In this document: one piece after another, positions 21,025 through 29,364 of the stretch
Layout of the letters: each line of letters opens with the position of its first letter
Position numbering within the stretch: position 1 is the first letter of the stretch
Source: JALYUA01 sp039931865
GTDB lineage: Bacteria > Acidobacteriota > Thermoanaerobaculia > UBA5066 > Gp7-AA6
Reading direction: 5' to 3'
NCBI GenBank assembly: GCA_039931865.1
Contig: JBDTRB010000033.1
Location: 1 to 33,241 of the forward strand
Length of the DNA: 33,241 nt
Position numbers and translations under genes: made by a program
Notes under the pieces: model-generated
What the model saw: the letters and a program-made list of their open reading frames with translations, nothing else
Database searches by the model: none
What the model was told of the DNA's origin: nothing

Positions 21025-23631
21025 CCGAAGCGCGTGCATCGGGTCGGCCGCCGTCGCCCGGCGCGCCGGGAAGAAGCAGGCCGCCGCGGCGACCGCGAGC
21101 AGGACAAACGCGACCGCCGCGAACGTGAGGGGATCGGTCGGCCGGACTCCGAACAGCAGCCCGGAGAGCAGCCTCGCAGAGACCAGCGCGACCGCGAGGC
21201 CGAGGCCGAGCCCGACGCCGACGAGCGACATCCCCTGCCGGAGCACCATGCGCAGCACGGACGCGGGGGCGGCGCCGAGCGCCATGCGGATGCCGAACTC
21301 GTGGAAGCGCTGGCTGACCGAGAACGCGAGCACGCCGGTGATCCCCGTCGCGGTGATCACGAGTGCGAGAACGGCGAACAGCGAGAGGAGGAGTGCCGTC
21401 AACCTCGGCGAGGCGAGACTGTTGGTGCGGACCTGCTCCAGGGTCCGGAAATGGTCGACCGGCTGGTCGGGGTCCATTCCGTGGATCGTGGCTTTCGCCG
21501 CCCGTTCCATGCTCATCGGGTTCGCCACGGTGCGAATCAGGAACGTCGACGACAGGGTCGGATACTGGAGGAGCGACAGGTAGATCTGGTCTGTCGGCGC
21601 GGCGGCGAGCCCGTACTGCCGGACGTCGCCGACAACGCCGACGACGGTCACCCAGGTCTTCTTCTGATCGAAGGAGAACCGACGGCCGAGCGGATCCTGG
21701 TCCGCCCAGTAATGCCGCGCCATCGTCTGGTTGACGAGCGCGACCAGGGGATGGTCGACGCGGTCCTCCTGGGAGAACAGGCGCCCGCGGAGCAGCGGAA
21801 CCTGGATCGTCCGGAAATAGTCGGAGCTCACCTGCTGAAAGTCCGCCTGTGGACGCAGGTCCGCTTCGGCCGCAGGCTGGCCTTCTATCTCGAACTGTCC
21901 GTTTCCGTTGCCGGGGCCGCCTTCGTTCAGCGGGAACGTCGCCGACGTGGCCGCGGACACGACGCCCTGCTCCGACTGGATCCGCCGCAGCAGCTGCTCG
22001 TGAAAAGCGAGCCGCTTGTCGCGGGTGTCGTACTTCGAGAAGTTGAGATCGACCCTCATCGTCAGGACCTTTTCGGTCTGGAACCCCGGGTCCACCTGCT
22101 GCAGGTTCCACAGGGTGCGAACCATCAGCCCCGCGCCGATTAAGAGCACGAAGGAGATCGCGACCTGCGAGACGATCAGGAGATTGCGCACGCGGTGGCG
22201 TCCGGTGCCCGCGCTGGCGCGCTCGCCGCCCTCGTGCAGAGAGGTTACGAGGTCCCGCCGCCGGGAGACCGCCGGGATCAGGCCGAGCGCGATGCCGGTG
22301 GCAAGGGACACCGCGAGCGTAAAGATGAGCACCGACGCGTCAATGCGGATCTCGCTCGCGCGGGGCGTGAACCGTGTCGCGAAGGTGACCAGCAGCTGCA
22401 GTCCCGCGCGCGCGAGGACGAGCCCGAGCGCGCCCCCGAGAAGGCCGAGAACGGTGGTCTCGGTCAGGAGCTGGCGGGCGAGGCGTCGGCGATCCGCCCC
22501 GAGCGCGGACCGCAGCGCCATCTCGCGCTCGCGCCGGATCAGGCGGGCCAGCGACAGGTTCGTCACGTTCGCGCAGGCGAGGAGCAGCACCAGGCCGACG
22601 GTCCCGAGCAGGATCAGGAACGTCGGGCGCGCCTGGCGCGTCATCTCTTCCCGGAGTGAGAGAGGCGCCACGGTGAACCCCGCCTTCGGATACGCGTCGG
22701 GAAAGCTGTTCTTCAGCCTTCCGGCGACGGTCGAGAGGTCCGTCCTCGCCGCCGCGAGAGTGACGCCGGGCTTCATCCGGCCGAAGACCTGGAGCATGCG
22801 CGCGCGGCGGTTGGATTCGGTCGCCGGTCGAGAGCGGAAGGGGCAGGCCGAGGCCGCCATGTAGATGTCGTCTTCCTGCGGGTAGCCAGGAATCGGGGGC
22901 AGGACCCCGACGACGGTGTGAGACTTGTCGTTCATCGCGAAAACGCGGCCGACCACCTTTGGGTCGCCGCCGAAGGCTCGCATCCAGTACGCGTAGGAGA
23001 GCACCAGCACCGGCTCGGCCCCGTGCGCGTCCTCTCCCGGGCGGAACGTCCGGCCGAGCAGCGGCTGGACGCCCAGGGTGTCGAAGAAATTCGCGGAGAC
23101 GACTCCCGTCTGCACCCGCTCGGGCTCTTTCCGGCCGAGAAGCACGAACCACATCGAGTGGTACTCGGCGAGGTGATCGAAGCTCCGCGTCTCCTTCCTG
23201 TAGTCGCCGTATTCCAGAGGTGAGAAGCCGGTATCCTCGATTTTGGCGGCGGGCGCGTCCATCCGGAGACGCACGAGCCGCTCGCCGCCGCCGTAGGGCA
23301 GCGACTGGAGGAGCACCCCGTTGACGACGGAGAAGATGGCGGTATTCGCCCCGATACCGAGCGCGAGCGTCAGGATGGCGGCCGCGGAGAAGGCCGGGTT
23401 CTTCCAGAGGGCTCGCAGGCCGTACTTCAGGTCCTGAGCGACGGTCTCCAGAAAGTGCCGCGCGCTCTGGTCCCGCACTTCGTCCTTGAACTTTTCGACG
23501 CCGCCGAAGCTCTGGAGCGCCTCCCGGCGCGCTTCTGCCGGCGAGAGGCCTCGGGCGAGGTTCTTCTCGATCTCCATTTCGAGGTGAAACTTCATCTCGT
23601 CGTCGAGCTCGCGTTCGATCCTGTCGTTCAT
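21016..23631 (-). CDS. ADOP-family ABC-type permease (acidobacterial duplicated orphan permease)
   Basis: An 871-residue permease with two MacB/FtsX modules. The leader, ELDDEMKFHLEMEIEKNLARG then GLSPAEARREALQSFGG then KFKDEVRD, is the signature of the ADOP family. The first transmembrane segment follows (FSAAAILTLALGIGANTAIF), then an extracytoplasmic MacB-like domain to about residue 340. The first FtsX bundle includes FLILLGTVGLVLLLACANVTN. A second MacB-like domain and a C-terminal FtsX bundle (LTALLLSLFAVLALVITATG, then GVGLGLGLAVAL, then AVAFVLLAVAAAACFFPARRA) end the protein. ADOPs are orphan: no ATPase lies beside this one. AAGGGA lies six bases before the ATG. The PadR gene upstream on the same strand probably controls it. 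Substrate unknown. Confidence 0.95.
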   Translation of the reverse strand: MNDRIERELDDEMKFHLEMEIEKNLARGLSPAEARREALQSFGGVEKFKDEVRDQSARHFLETVAQDLKYGLRALWKNPAFSAAAILTLALGIGANTAIFSVVNGVLLQSLPYGGGERLVRLRMDAPAAKIEDTGFSPLEYGDYRKETRSFDHLAEYHSMWFVLLGRKEPERVQTGVVSANFFDTLGVQPLLGRTFRPGEDAHGAEPVLVLSYAYWMRAFGGDPKVVGRVFAMNDKSHTVVGVLPPIPGYPQEDDIYMAASACPFRSRPATESNRRARMLQVFGRMKPGVTLAAARTDLSTVAGRLKNSFPDAYPKAGFTVAPLSLREEMTRQARPTFLILLGTVGLVLLLACANVTNLSLARLIRREREMALRSALGADRRRLARQLLTETTVLGLLGGALGLVLARAGLQLLVTFATRFTPRASEIRIDASVLIFTLAVSLATGIALGLIPAVSRRRDLVTSLHEGGERASAGTGRHRVRNLLIVSQVAISFVLLIGAGLMVRTLWNLQQVDPGFQTEKVLTMRVDLNFSKYDTRDKRLAFHEQLLRRIQSEQGVVSAATSATFPLNEGGPGNGNGQFEIEGQPAAEADLRPQADFQQVSSDYFRTIQVPLLRGRLFSQEDRVDHPLVALVNQTMARHYWADQDPLGRRFSFDQKKTWVTVVGVVGDVRQYGLAAAPTDQIYLSLLQYPTLSSTFLIRTVANPMSMERAAKATIHGMDPDQPVDHFRTLEQVRTNSLASPRLTALLLSLFAVLALVITATGITGVLAFSVSQRFHEFGIRMALGAAPASVLRMVLRQGMSLVGVGLGLGLAVALVSARLLSGLLFGVRPTDPLTFAAVAFVLLAVAAAACFFPARRATAADPMHALRNR

Positions 23632-23663
23632 GGACGTTCCCTTTTTGGGTTTCGGAACGGTTC

Positions 23664-23996
23664 TTACGCGGTCTGGAGCACGCGGGCGACGGCGGAAGAG
23701 AAACGCTCCCAGCTTTCCGTCTCGTCGGCGAGCTGCCGGCGTCCGGCGCGGGTGAGCTCGTAGAATTTCGCCTTGCGGTTGTTCTCCGAGACGCCCCACT
23801 CGGACCGGATCCAGCCCTGGTTCTCCAGCCGGTAGAGCGCCGGGTAGAGAGATCCCTGGTTGACCTGCAGGACGTCGTCCGAGACCTGCTGGATCCGCTG
23901 CGATATGCCCCACCCGTGCATCGGCGCTGAGGAGAGGGTCTTCAAGATCAGAACGTCCAGGGTTCCCTGCAAAAGGTCGCTTTTCGGGTCGGGCAC
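23664..23996 (-). CDS. PadR-family transcriptional regulator
   Basis: A 110-residue PadR winged-helix protein: DLLQGTLDVLILKTLSSAPMHGWGI, then RIQQ, the recognition helix region NQGSLYPALYRLENQGWI, the wing WGVSENNRKAKFYELTRAGR, and a short dimerisation helix. PadR proteins repress neighbouring genes, and in acidobacteria a PadR gene typically precedes an ADOP permease as here. The start is GTG 23996 because AAAGGAGA lies five to six bases upstream on the same strand; the frame is open for 13 more residues that look non-coding. It lies 32 bases before the permease and is likely in one transcript with it. Confidence 0.93.
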   Translation of the reverse strand: MPDPKSDLLQGTLDVLILKTLSSAPMHGWGISQRIQQVSDDVLQVNQGSLYPALYRLENQGWIRSEWGVSENNRKAKFYELTRAGRRQLADETESWERFSSAVARVLQTA

Positions 23997-24132
23997 GTGG
24001 TCTCCTTTCGAGGTCCGACAGGAGTCTCCGCTCACTCCTGTCGAATGTCAAGGGGAGTTACGGACCGGGCACGGGAAGGTTTCAACGCTTTCGCGAGCGT
24101 TTTTCCGGGAGCGTGCCGGGCCCGGGCTGCCA

Positions 24133-24138
24133 TACATT
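24133..24138 (+). promoter_or_regulatory. -10 box of a near-leaderless promoter (TPM gene)
   Basis: TACATT precedes the ATG at 24146 by seven bases. No Shine-Dalgarno sequence is present. Confidence 0.35.
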
Positions 24139-24145
24139 GCGGGGC

Positions 24146-24994
24146 ATGAACCGGAGGTCCCCTCTGGAGAGACAGCTCGTGATCGCGGCGGCCTTCTGTG
24201 CGCTTGCCGCATTCGCCCGGGCGGAGGCGCCGGCGCTTTCTCGTCCGACCGCCTATGTGACCGACGTCTCGGGAGTGTTTTCGCCGCCGCGCGCCGCCCG
24301 ACTGAACGAAAAACTCGCGGCGTTCGAAAGGGCGACGTCAACCCAGATCCTCGTCTACGTGGCCCCCCACGTTCCCGACGGAACGACGATGGAGGAGCTC
24401 TCGAGCCGGGCGCTCCGGGACTGGGGCGTGGGACAGAAGGGGCGCTCGAATGGCGTGATCTTCTTCGTCTTCCCGGCGGACCGGAAGATGCGGGTGGAGG
24501 TCGGGTACGGCCTCGAGGGCGCGCTGCCGGACGCGATTGCCCACCGGATCACCGACGAGATCGTGAAGCCGCACTTTCGCGCCGGAGACTTCGCGGCCGG
24601 CATCGAGGCCGGAGTGAACGCGATCTGCGCGGCCGCTCGCGGCGAGCCTTTCGTCGGCACCGGCCGGTCGGTTTCCGAGGGCCGCGCGGGCGGTGGCCAG
24701 GTCGCGATCCTGCTGGTCATTTTCGGCGTGATCGCTCTGTGGATCGTAATCGCCGCCCGCAGGAAGCGGGCGCCAACGAGCCGCCGGGCGCGAGCGGCCG
24801 GACTGGGCACTGCTCCCGCGACCGGGGCGCGATTCTCGCCGATGACTCCGCCCGTCACCACGTCGTATTCCGGTTCGTCGTCGTCATCGTCGCCATCGGG
24901 TTTCGACAGCTCCTCGTCTTCTTCCTCTTCTTCGTCTGATTTCTCGGGAGGCGGCGGGGACGGAGGCGGCGGGGGCTCGAGCGATTCGTGGTGA
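24146..24994 (+). CDS. TPM-domain protein (YgcG-like) with Ser/Gly-rich tail
   Basis: A 282-residue exported and membrane-anchored protein. A signal peptide (AFCALAAFARAEAP) precedes a TPM domain (about 35-165): YVTDVSGVFSPPRAARLNEKL, TQILVYVAPHVPD, WGVGQKGRSNGVIFFVFPADR and VGYGLEGALPDAIAHRI. A transmembrane helix (VAILLVIFGVIALWIVIAA) follows, then a low-complexity Ser run (about residues 246-272) and a Gly-rich end with a final DSW, as in other YgcG-like proteins. TPM proteins are linked to phosphatase or membrane-protein maintenance roles, not firmly known. The ATG lies seven bases after a TACATT box. It starts divergently from the PadR gene. Confidence 0.88.
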   Translation: MNRRSPLERQLVIAAAFCALAAFARAEAPALSRPTAYVTDVSGVFSPPRAARLNEKLAAFERATSTQILVYVAPHVPDGTTMEELSSRALRDWGVGQKGRSNGVIFFVFPADRKMRVEVGYGLEGALPDAIAHRITDEIVKPHFRAGDFAAGIEAGVNAICAAARGEPFVGTGRSVSEGRAGGGQVAILLVIFGVIALWIVIAARRKRAPTSRRARAAGLGTAPATGARFSPMTPPVTTSYSGSSSSSSPSGFDSSSSSSSSSSDFSGGGGDGGGGGSSDSW

Positions 24995-25040
24995 CCCGAC
25001 GGGGTTGACGTCGCGGGACCCGGGCCTTCCTACCGAGGGG

Positions 25041-25643
25041 ATGACAGACTCCCGCGAGATGGCGCGTTTCGACTCCAGGACCCCGTTCATCTCGCTGCTC
25101 GTGATCGAGTTTCTGATCCTCTTTTTCGCGCTCGAGCACTACTTCGCGCACAAGAGATGGAAGGTCAAGACCCTGACGGACGAGACCCGCGGCCGCGTCG
25201 TGCTGGCTCCGGTCGAAACCACGGTGTCCGCTCTGACGCGCGTTCCGCGCCCCGCGGCGCCGCTGCCGGAGGAGACCCGCGTCTCTCCGACGGAGTCCAC
25301 GCTCTACCGGGTTCACGCCCGGCTCACCGGCGTGCACTGGCAGCTCGACCGCGATCTCCATCTCGTGATCGCGGACCCCGCGGCGCCGGATCGGACGATG
25401 GTCGTCGAGATTCCCGACGCCACCGAGGGGCGCGGAAGCGGCTTCGAGGAGCGCTTCCGCCGCGCGCGATCCGAAGTCCGGGCGCGCGCCCGCGGGAAAA
25501 AGCCGCCCGGCGGCTGGCCGGTCGTCGTGACCGGCGTGGGATTCTTCGACTTCACTCACTTCCAGCCGGGGGCCGCCGCGAGCGGCTTCGAGCTCCATCC
25601 CGTGATCGAAATCGCGTTCGAGGAGAGCGGGGCGCCGCGATGA
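25041..25643 (+). CDS. Membrane-anchored conserved hypothetical protein
   Basis: A 200-residue protein. Residues 16-34 (FISLLVIEFLILFFALEHYF) are one transmembrane helix with the remainder outside. The C-terminal domain has a VHWQLDRDLHLVIADP stretch, then TMVVEIPDA, and near the end TGVGFFDFTHFQPG and FELHPVIEIAFE. I recall this HLV-IAD, MxxEIP, GVGFFD and ELHPV pattern from a widespread uncharacterised bacterial family; I do not name one. It has no clear Shine-Dalgarno sequence; the GAGGGG directly before the ATG is too close. It follows the TPM gene by 46 bases and precedes the hydrolase gene on the same strand. Confidence 0.7.
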   Translation: MTDSREMARFDSRTPFISLLVIEFLILFFALEHYFAHKRWKVKTLTDETRGRVVLAPVETTVSALTRVPRPAAPLPEETRVSPTESTLYRVHARLTGVHWQLDRDLHLVIADPAAPDRTMVVEIPDATEGRGSGFEERFRRARSEVRARARGKKPPGGWPVVVTGVGFFDFTHFQPGAAASGFELHPVIEIAFEESGAPR

Positions 25644-25692
25644 CCGGATGCCCGCGTCGCGCGCCTTCTCGCGGCGTGCGGGGCCTCCCGTG

Positions 25693-26322
25693 ATGGCGCC
25701 CGAGTTTCTCTTCGACGGCGCCGAGGGCGTGGCGACGGTCGTCCTGGCGCACGGCGCGGGGGGCCCGATGGATTCTCCTTTCATGAACGATTTAGCCGCC
25801 GGTCTCGCCGCCGCCGGACTCCGCGTCGCCCGATTCGAGTTTCCTTACATGCGCGCACGCCGCGAAACCGGACGAGGGGGCGCTCCGGACCGGGAGCCGG
25901 TTTTGAGAGAGGCATGGAGCGCCGCGGTCGAGCGTCTCGGAGGAGGACCGGCGCTCGTGATCGGCGGAAAGTCGATGGGCGGCCGAATCGCGAGCCTCGT
26001 CGCCGACGAGGTCGGGGCGCGCGGTCTCCTCTGCCTGGGATATCCGTTCCACCCGCCCGGGCAGCCCGACCGCCTGCGGACCCGCCACCTGGCGACCCTG
26101 CGCACGCCCGCGCTCGTTCTCCAGGGCACGCGCGACCCGTTCGGGACGCCGCTGGACGTCGAGCGCTACGTGCTTTCGACGTCGATCCGCGTCAACTGGA
26201 TCGAGGATGGGGACCATTCGTGGAAGCCGCGGGCGCGCTCCGGACGGACGCTCGCGCAGAACCTCGAGGAGGGAATCGCACGAGCGGTGGAGTTCGTCGC
26301 CGGACTGCCGCCGGCGCGCTGA
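25693..26322 (+). CDS. Alpha/beta-hydrolase (KANL3/Tex30-like)
   Basis: A 209-residue small alpha/beta-hydrolase. The first strand and oxyanion loop read VVLAHGAGGPMDSPFM; the nucleophile elbow is GGKSMGGRIAS (Ser in GKSMGG); the acid is in QGTRDPFGTP; and the His is in IEDGDHSWKP. This order and spacing match the KANL3/Tex30-type hydrolases, in bacteria often annotated as dienelactone hydrolase-like. The substrate is unknown. I chose ATG 25693; an in-frame ATG at 25648, four bases after the previous stop, is possible. It is cytoplasmic, with no signal peptide. Confidence 0.85.
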   Translation: MAPEFLFDGAEGVATVVLAHGAGGPMDSPFMNDLAAGLAAAGLRVARFEFPYMRARRETGRGGAPDREPVLREAWSAAVERLGGGPALVIGGKSMGGRIASLVADEVGARGLLCLGYPFHPPGQPDRLRTRHLATLRTPALVLQGTRDPFGTPLDVERYVLSTSIRVNWIEDGDHSWKPRARSGRTLAQNLEEGIARAVEFVAGLPPAR

Positions 26323-26394
26323 TCGTCTTCCGGGAGCCGCTCCGAGCCGCCACGCCGCCGCGCCGCCGGTTTCTCCCCGCGCGCCTCCTCCCGA

Positions 26395-26400
26395 TATGCT
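26395..26400 (+). promoter_or_regulatory. -10 box of a probable leaderless promoter (coiled-coil protein/xth)
   Basis: TATGCT, then CCGCCC, then ATG at 26407. Exactly six bases, no ribosome binding site. Confidence 0.5.
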
Positions 26401-26406
26401 CCGCCC

Positions 26407-26670
26407 ATGGCGCGGGGATGGGGGCGCAGCGAAGAGGATCTGGCAGCGGAGAAAGAAGACGCGCGCGAGGCGCGCCGCGCTCCCGGCAGCGGCTCCCGCC
26501 GGGACGCCGAGCGCCGCACCGAAGCCCATTCGCTCGAGCTCTCGCTGGCGCGAATCGAGGATCAGCTCTCGAAGACCGACAACGAGGGTCGTCGCCGCGC
26601 TCTCGAGGCGGCCCGGGACGAGCTGCGCGCCCGGCTCGCCGCGCTCGCGCTCGGGTCGCCGCCGGAATGA
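26407..26670 (+). CDS. Small charged coiled-coil protein
   Basis: An 87-residue hypothetical protein, almost wholly helical. The second half (TEAHSLELSLARIEDQLSKT, then RRRALEAARDELRARLAALA) has heptad spacing of Leu/Ile and Ala and is probably a coiled coil. The first half is rich in Glu, Arg and Ala. No family recognised. The ATG is six bases after a TATGCT box. Its stop overlaps the exonuclease III start by four bases (ATGA), so its translation likely feeds the next gene. It may simply be a translational lead-in for exonuclease III or may be a partner of it. Confidence 0.65.
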   Translation: MARGWGRSEEDLAAEKEDAREARRAPGSGSRRDAERRTEAHSLELSLARIEDQLSKTDNEGRRRALEAARDELRARLAALALGSPPE

Positions 26671-27413
26671 AGATCGCGACCTGGAACGTCAACGGGATCC
26701 GCGCGCGGCAGACGCAGTTCCAGGAGTGGGTCGAGCGGGAGCGGCCCGACGTCGTGTGCCTGCAGGAGATCAAGGCCTCGTCGGCCCAGGTACCCGCGGC
26801 GCTCTGCGAAATGGAGGGCTACTGGTGCTACTGGCACGGAGCCGGCGGCTATTCCGGTGTCGGTCTCCACGTGTCGAAGGAGCGGTTCCCCGAAAGGCCC
26901 GAGTTTGCTCATCCGGAGTTCGATCACGAAAACCGTATCGTCACGGCTCGCCTGCACGGGATCACCGTTGCCTCGATCTATGTCCCGAACGGCGGGAAGG
27001 ACTTCGCCGCGAAGATGCGGTTCTTGAATGCGATGGAGCAGTACGCCGCGGCCGCGAAGAAGAGCGGCGAGATTCTGGTCCTCTGTGGAGACCTGAACGT
27101 CGCGCGCGCGAACATCGACGTCCATCCGAAGGAGCGACGTCCCGTGATCGGCCAGCTGCCGGAGGAACGGGCGCTCTTCGAAGATATTCTTTCGCACGGC
27201 CTCGTCGACGTCGGCCGGGCGCGGGAGCCGGACAACGACGGCCTCTTCACCTGGTGGGCGCCGTGGCGCAACATGCGGCAGCGCAACATCGGATGGAGAC
27301 TCGATTACGTGCTCGCGAGCGCGGCGCTCGCAGGAAAAGTCACGGAGTGCGAGGTCCGCCGGGAGATCGGGACGAGCGACCACGCCCCGGTCGTCTGCGT
27401 TTTCGCGACGTAG
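26667..27413 (+). CDS. xth: Exodeoxyribonuclease III (AP endonuclease)
   Basis: A 248-residue EEP-fold nuclease that cuts at abasic sites and trims 3' ends in base excision repair. Motifs are complete: ATWNVNGIRAR (Asn), CLQEIKAS (metal-binding Glu), the SIYVPNGG region (catalytic Tyr), LCGDLNVARANIDVH (Asp/Asn pair), FTWWAPW and WRLDYVLAS, and the terminal SDHAPVVCVF (catalytic His). Length is normal. It is coupled to the upstream coiled-coil gene by an ATGA overlap, with no separate promoter seen. There is a 100-base gap before the sulfite oxidase-like gene. Confidence 0.96.
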   Translation: MKIATWNVNGIRARQTQFQEWVERERPDVVCLQEIKASSAQVPAALCEMEGYWCYWHGAGGYSGVGLHVSKERFPERPEFAHPEFDHENRIVTARLHGITVASIYVPNGGKDFAAKMRFLNAMEQYAAAAKKSGEILVLCGDLNVARANIDVHPKERRPVIGQLPEERALFEDILSHGLVDVGRAREPDNDGLFTWWAPWRNMRQRNIGWRLDYVLASAALAGKVTECEVRREIGTSDHAPVVCVFAT

Positions 27414-27488
27414 CGCCGTCCTCGCCACGGAGCGGAGAGACGCTCCCGGAGCCGGGCGGAATCGCTGTCTCGCCGGTCCCCTTTCATC

Positions 27489-27494
27489 TAGACT
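27489..27494 (+). promoter_or_regulatory. Probable -10 box of the sulfite oxidase-like gene
   Basis: TAGACT lies about 20 bases before the ATG at 27514, and GGAGGG lies just before that ATG, so this gene has a short conventional leader. Confidence 0.35.
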
Positions 27495-27513
27495 CTGGAA
27501 ACCCGGAGGGTCA

Positions 27514-28692
27514 ATGAAGAAAAGTGATCGCGTCGTGAGCGGCGCCCCGATCGATCGCCGCCGCTTTCTCGCTTTAGCCGGTGCGGCCGCGCTCGTCCCC
27601 GGCGCGGCGCTGGCTGCCGTGTCGTCGTCGGACGGAATTCCGGTCTCGCGCCGTCGGCTGCTCCAGCGCAACGGGTACGCCCTGGACGCAGAGACCCCTC
27701 TCGACGCGCTGACGACCTACCTGACCCCGAACGACCTGTTCTTCGTGCGCCACCACTGGACCCCCCAGTACTCGGGCCACAAGGGATGGACCCTGACGAT
27801 CGACGGCGAGGTGGAGCGGCCTCTGCGCCTGACGGCCCAGGACCTGCGCGGGCTCCCGCGCACCAGCGTGACCTGCGTCCTCCAGTGCGCGGGGAACGGC
27901 CGGGGTCTTTTCCAGCCCACGATCCCCGGCGTGCAGTGGAAGTACGGGGCCGTCGGAAACGCCCGCTGGGGGGGAGTGCGCTTGCGCGACCTGCTCGACC
28001 GGGCGGGCTTGAAGGCTACGGGGAAGCACCTGCACACGTTCGGGAGCGACAAGCCGCCGGTCCGCGTGCCGCCGTTCCACCGGAGCGTCGAGATGGATAA
28101 GGTCCTCGCCGACGCGATCATCGCCGACGAGATGAACGGAGAGCCTCTGCCCGCCCCGCACGGGGGCCCGGCCCGCCTGGTGGTTCCCGGCTGGGCCGGC
28201 GACCACTGGATGAAGTGGCTCGAGCGGCTCTCCGTGCAGCCCGAGCCGCAGAAGGGCTTCTACATGGAGACGGCATATCGCTATCCGAAGGAGCCGGGCG
28301 CTCCGGGTGTCGTGGTTCCGGCTTCCGAGATGCGTCCGGTCACGGAGCTCTTCGTGAAGTCGAACGTCACGGAAGCTCCCGCGCGGGCCCGCGTCGGCGC
28401 GCCCGTCCTCGTGCGCGGATTTGCCTTCTCGGGCGCTCCGGACATCGCTCGCGTGGAAGTGACCGAGGACGACGGGCAGACCTGGCACGCCGCGGAGCTC
28501 GATCCGCAGCACGATCCCTGGGCCTGGCGGCTCTGGTCCTACAGCTGGAACCCAACCGCGGCGGGCCAGCGCACGCTTCGGGTTCGCGCCACCGACAGCC
28601 GCGGGGCGGTTCAGCCGAAGGAAGCTCCCTGGAACCCGAGCGGGTACCTGCACAATGGATGGCATTCCGCGTCGGTCGAGGTCGAGGCGTGA
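27514..28692 (+). CDS. Sulfite oxidase-family molybdopterin enzyme, Tat-exported
   Basis: A 392-residue exported molybdoenzyme. The Tat signal is DRRRFLALAG (twin Arg in DRRRF) with a hydrophobic core to LAAVSS. The molybdopterin domain follows: TPNDLFFVRHHWTPQ, GEVERPLRLTAQDLRGLPR, and VTCVLQCAGNGRGLF with the Mo-ligand Cys125. Then come WGGVRLRDLLDRAGL, PHGGPARLVVPGWAGDHWMKWL, and a C-terminal Ig-like dimer domain (VLVRGFAFSGAPDIARVEVTEDDG and LWSYSWNPTAAGQRTLRVRA). This is the SorA-type layout; enzymes of this family oxidise sulfite or reduce sulfoxides. It overlaps a cytochrome c gene by GTGA, which is the probable electron acceptor. GGAGGG lies just before the ATG. Confidence 0.93.
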   Translation: MKKSDRVVSGAPIDRRRFLALAGAAALVPGAALAAVSSSDGIPVSRRRLLQRNGYALDAETPLDALTTYLTPNDLFFVRHHWTPQYSGHKGWTLTIDGEVERPLRLTAQDLRGLPRTSVTCVLQCAGNGRGLFQPTIPGVQWKYGAVGNARWGGVRLRDLLDRAGLKATGKHLHTFGSDKPPVRVPPFHRSVEMDKVLADAIIADEMNGEPLPAPHGGPARLVVPGWAGDHWMKWLERLSVQPEPQKGFYMETAYRYPKEPGAPGVVVPASEMRPVTELFVKSNVTEAPARARVGAPVLVRGFAFSGAPDIARVEVTEDDGQTWHAAELDPQHDPWAWRLWSYSWNPTAAGQRTLRVRATDSRGAVQPKEAPWNPSGYLHNGWHSASVEVEA

Positions 28693-29108
28693 GGGGCGCG
28701 CGCGTCGCTCCGGCCCTGGCCCTCGCTCTCGCCGCGCTGTTGCTGTGCCCCACTGGGGCGTCGGCGAGGCGAGCGAAGAAGAAGAAGGCCCCCGCGAAGT
28801 CGAAGCACATCGCCGCGGCGACGTTCGACCCGCGCCTGCCTCTCCTCGGGACGAAGCTCGCCGAGTTTCCGCCGGGGCCCTCGAAAGCGATCGCGGACCA
28901 GGCCTGCCTCGCCTGCCACTCCGTCGATCTGGTCGCGCAGCAGCGGCTGACGGAAAAGCAGTGGGGTGCGGAAGTCACGAAGATGACGGGCTGGGGCGCG
29001 GATGTCCCCGCCGACCGCCGGGAGGAACTCGTCGGCTATCTGCTCAAGAACTTCGGTCCGGACGCGGGGCCCTGGGAGCCGATCGCCACGCGTCCCGCGG
29101 GGAAATAA
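28689..29108 (+). CDS. Exported single-heme cytochrome c, partner of the molybdoenzyme
   Basis: A 139-residue protein. An N-terminal signal (GARVAPALALALAALLLCPTGASA) is followed by a Lys-rich stretch (RRAKKKKAPAKSKH) and then a cytochrome c domain. Heme attachment is CLACH (Cys73, Cys76, His77), and KMTGWGADVP holds the likely axial Met. GTG 28689 overlaps the stop of the sulfite oxidase-like gene (GTGA). SorA/SorB-type enzymes pair a molybdenum subunit with a c-type cytochrome, so this is the likely SorB-like electron acceptor. The cytochrome is small and single-heme. Confidence 0.88.
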   Translation: MRGARVAPALALALAALLLCPTGASARRAKKKKAPAKSKHIAAATFDPRLPLLGTKLAEFPPGPSKAIADQACLACHSVDLVAQQRLTEKQWGAEVTKMTGWGADVPADRREELVGYLLKNFGPDAGPWEPIATRPAGK

Positions 29109-29130
29109 AAACGCGTCAAAGGAGGCCGTC

Positions 29131-29364
29131 ATGTTCTCAGGATTCGCCAGCTGCCTCTTCAGTCTGATCGTGCTTGCGGCAATCGGCTACCCGCTCTGGC
29201 GGATCGCCGAGCGGTTGGGCTTCCCCGGCCCGATGAGTCTCCTGATGTACGTGCCGATCTTGAATCTCGTCGTGCTCTGGTACCTGGCGCTGAACCCGTG
29301 GCCGATCGATCGCGGCCGCGTGGCCGTAGATCCCCCGGTGACTCCGCCTCAGGCGTTTCCGTAG
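29131..29364 (+). CDS. Small membrane protein
   Basis: A 77-residue protein with two predicted hydrophobic helices, one near residues 9-24 (LFSLIVLAAIGYPLW) and one near residues 34-54 (PMSLLMYVPILNLVVLWYLAL), then a short Pro-rich tail. Homology to a named family is not clear; it resembles small DUF5684-type inner-membrane proteins in its PxL-YVP-LNLV--WY segment. AAAGGAGG lies about five bases before the ATG, so the start is firm. It follows the cytochrome gene by 22 bases and could belong to that operon. Its 3' end overlaps the SDR gene on the opposite strand by 16 bases. Confidence 0.75.
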   Translation: MFSGFASCLFSLIVLAAIGYPLWRIAERLGFPGPMSLLMYVPILNLVVLWYLALNPWPIDRGRVAVDPPVTPPQAFP

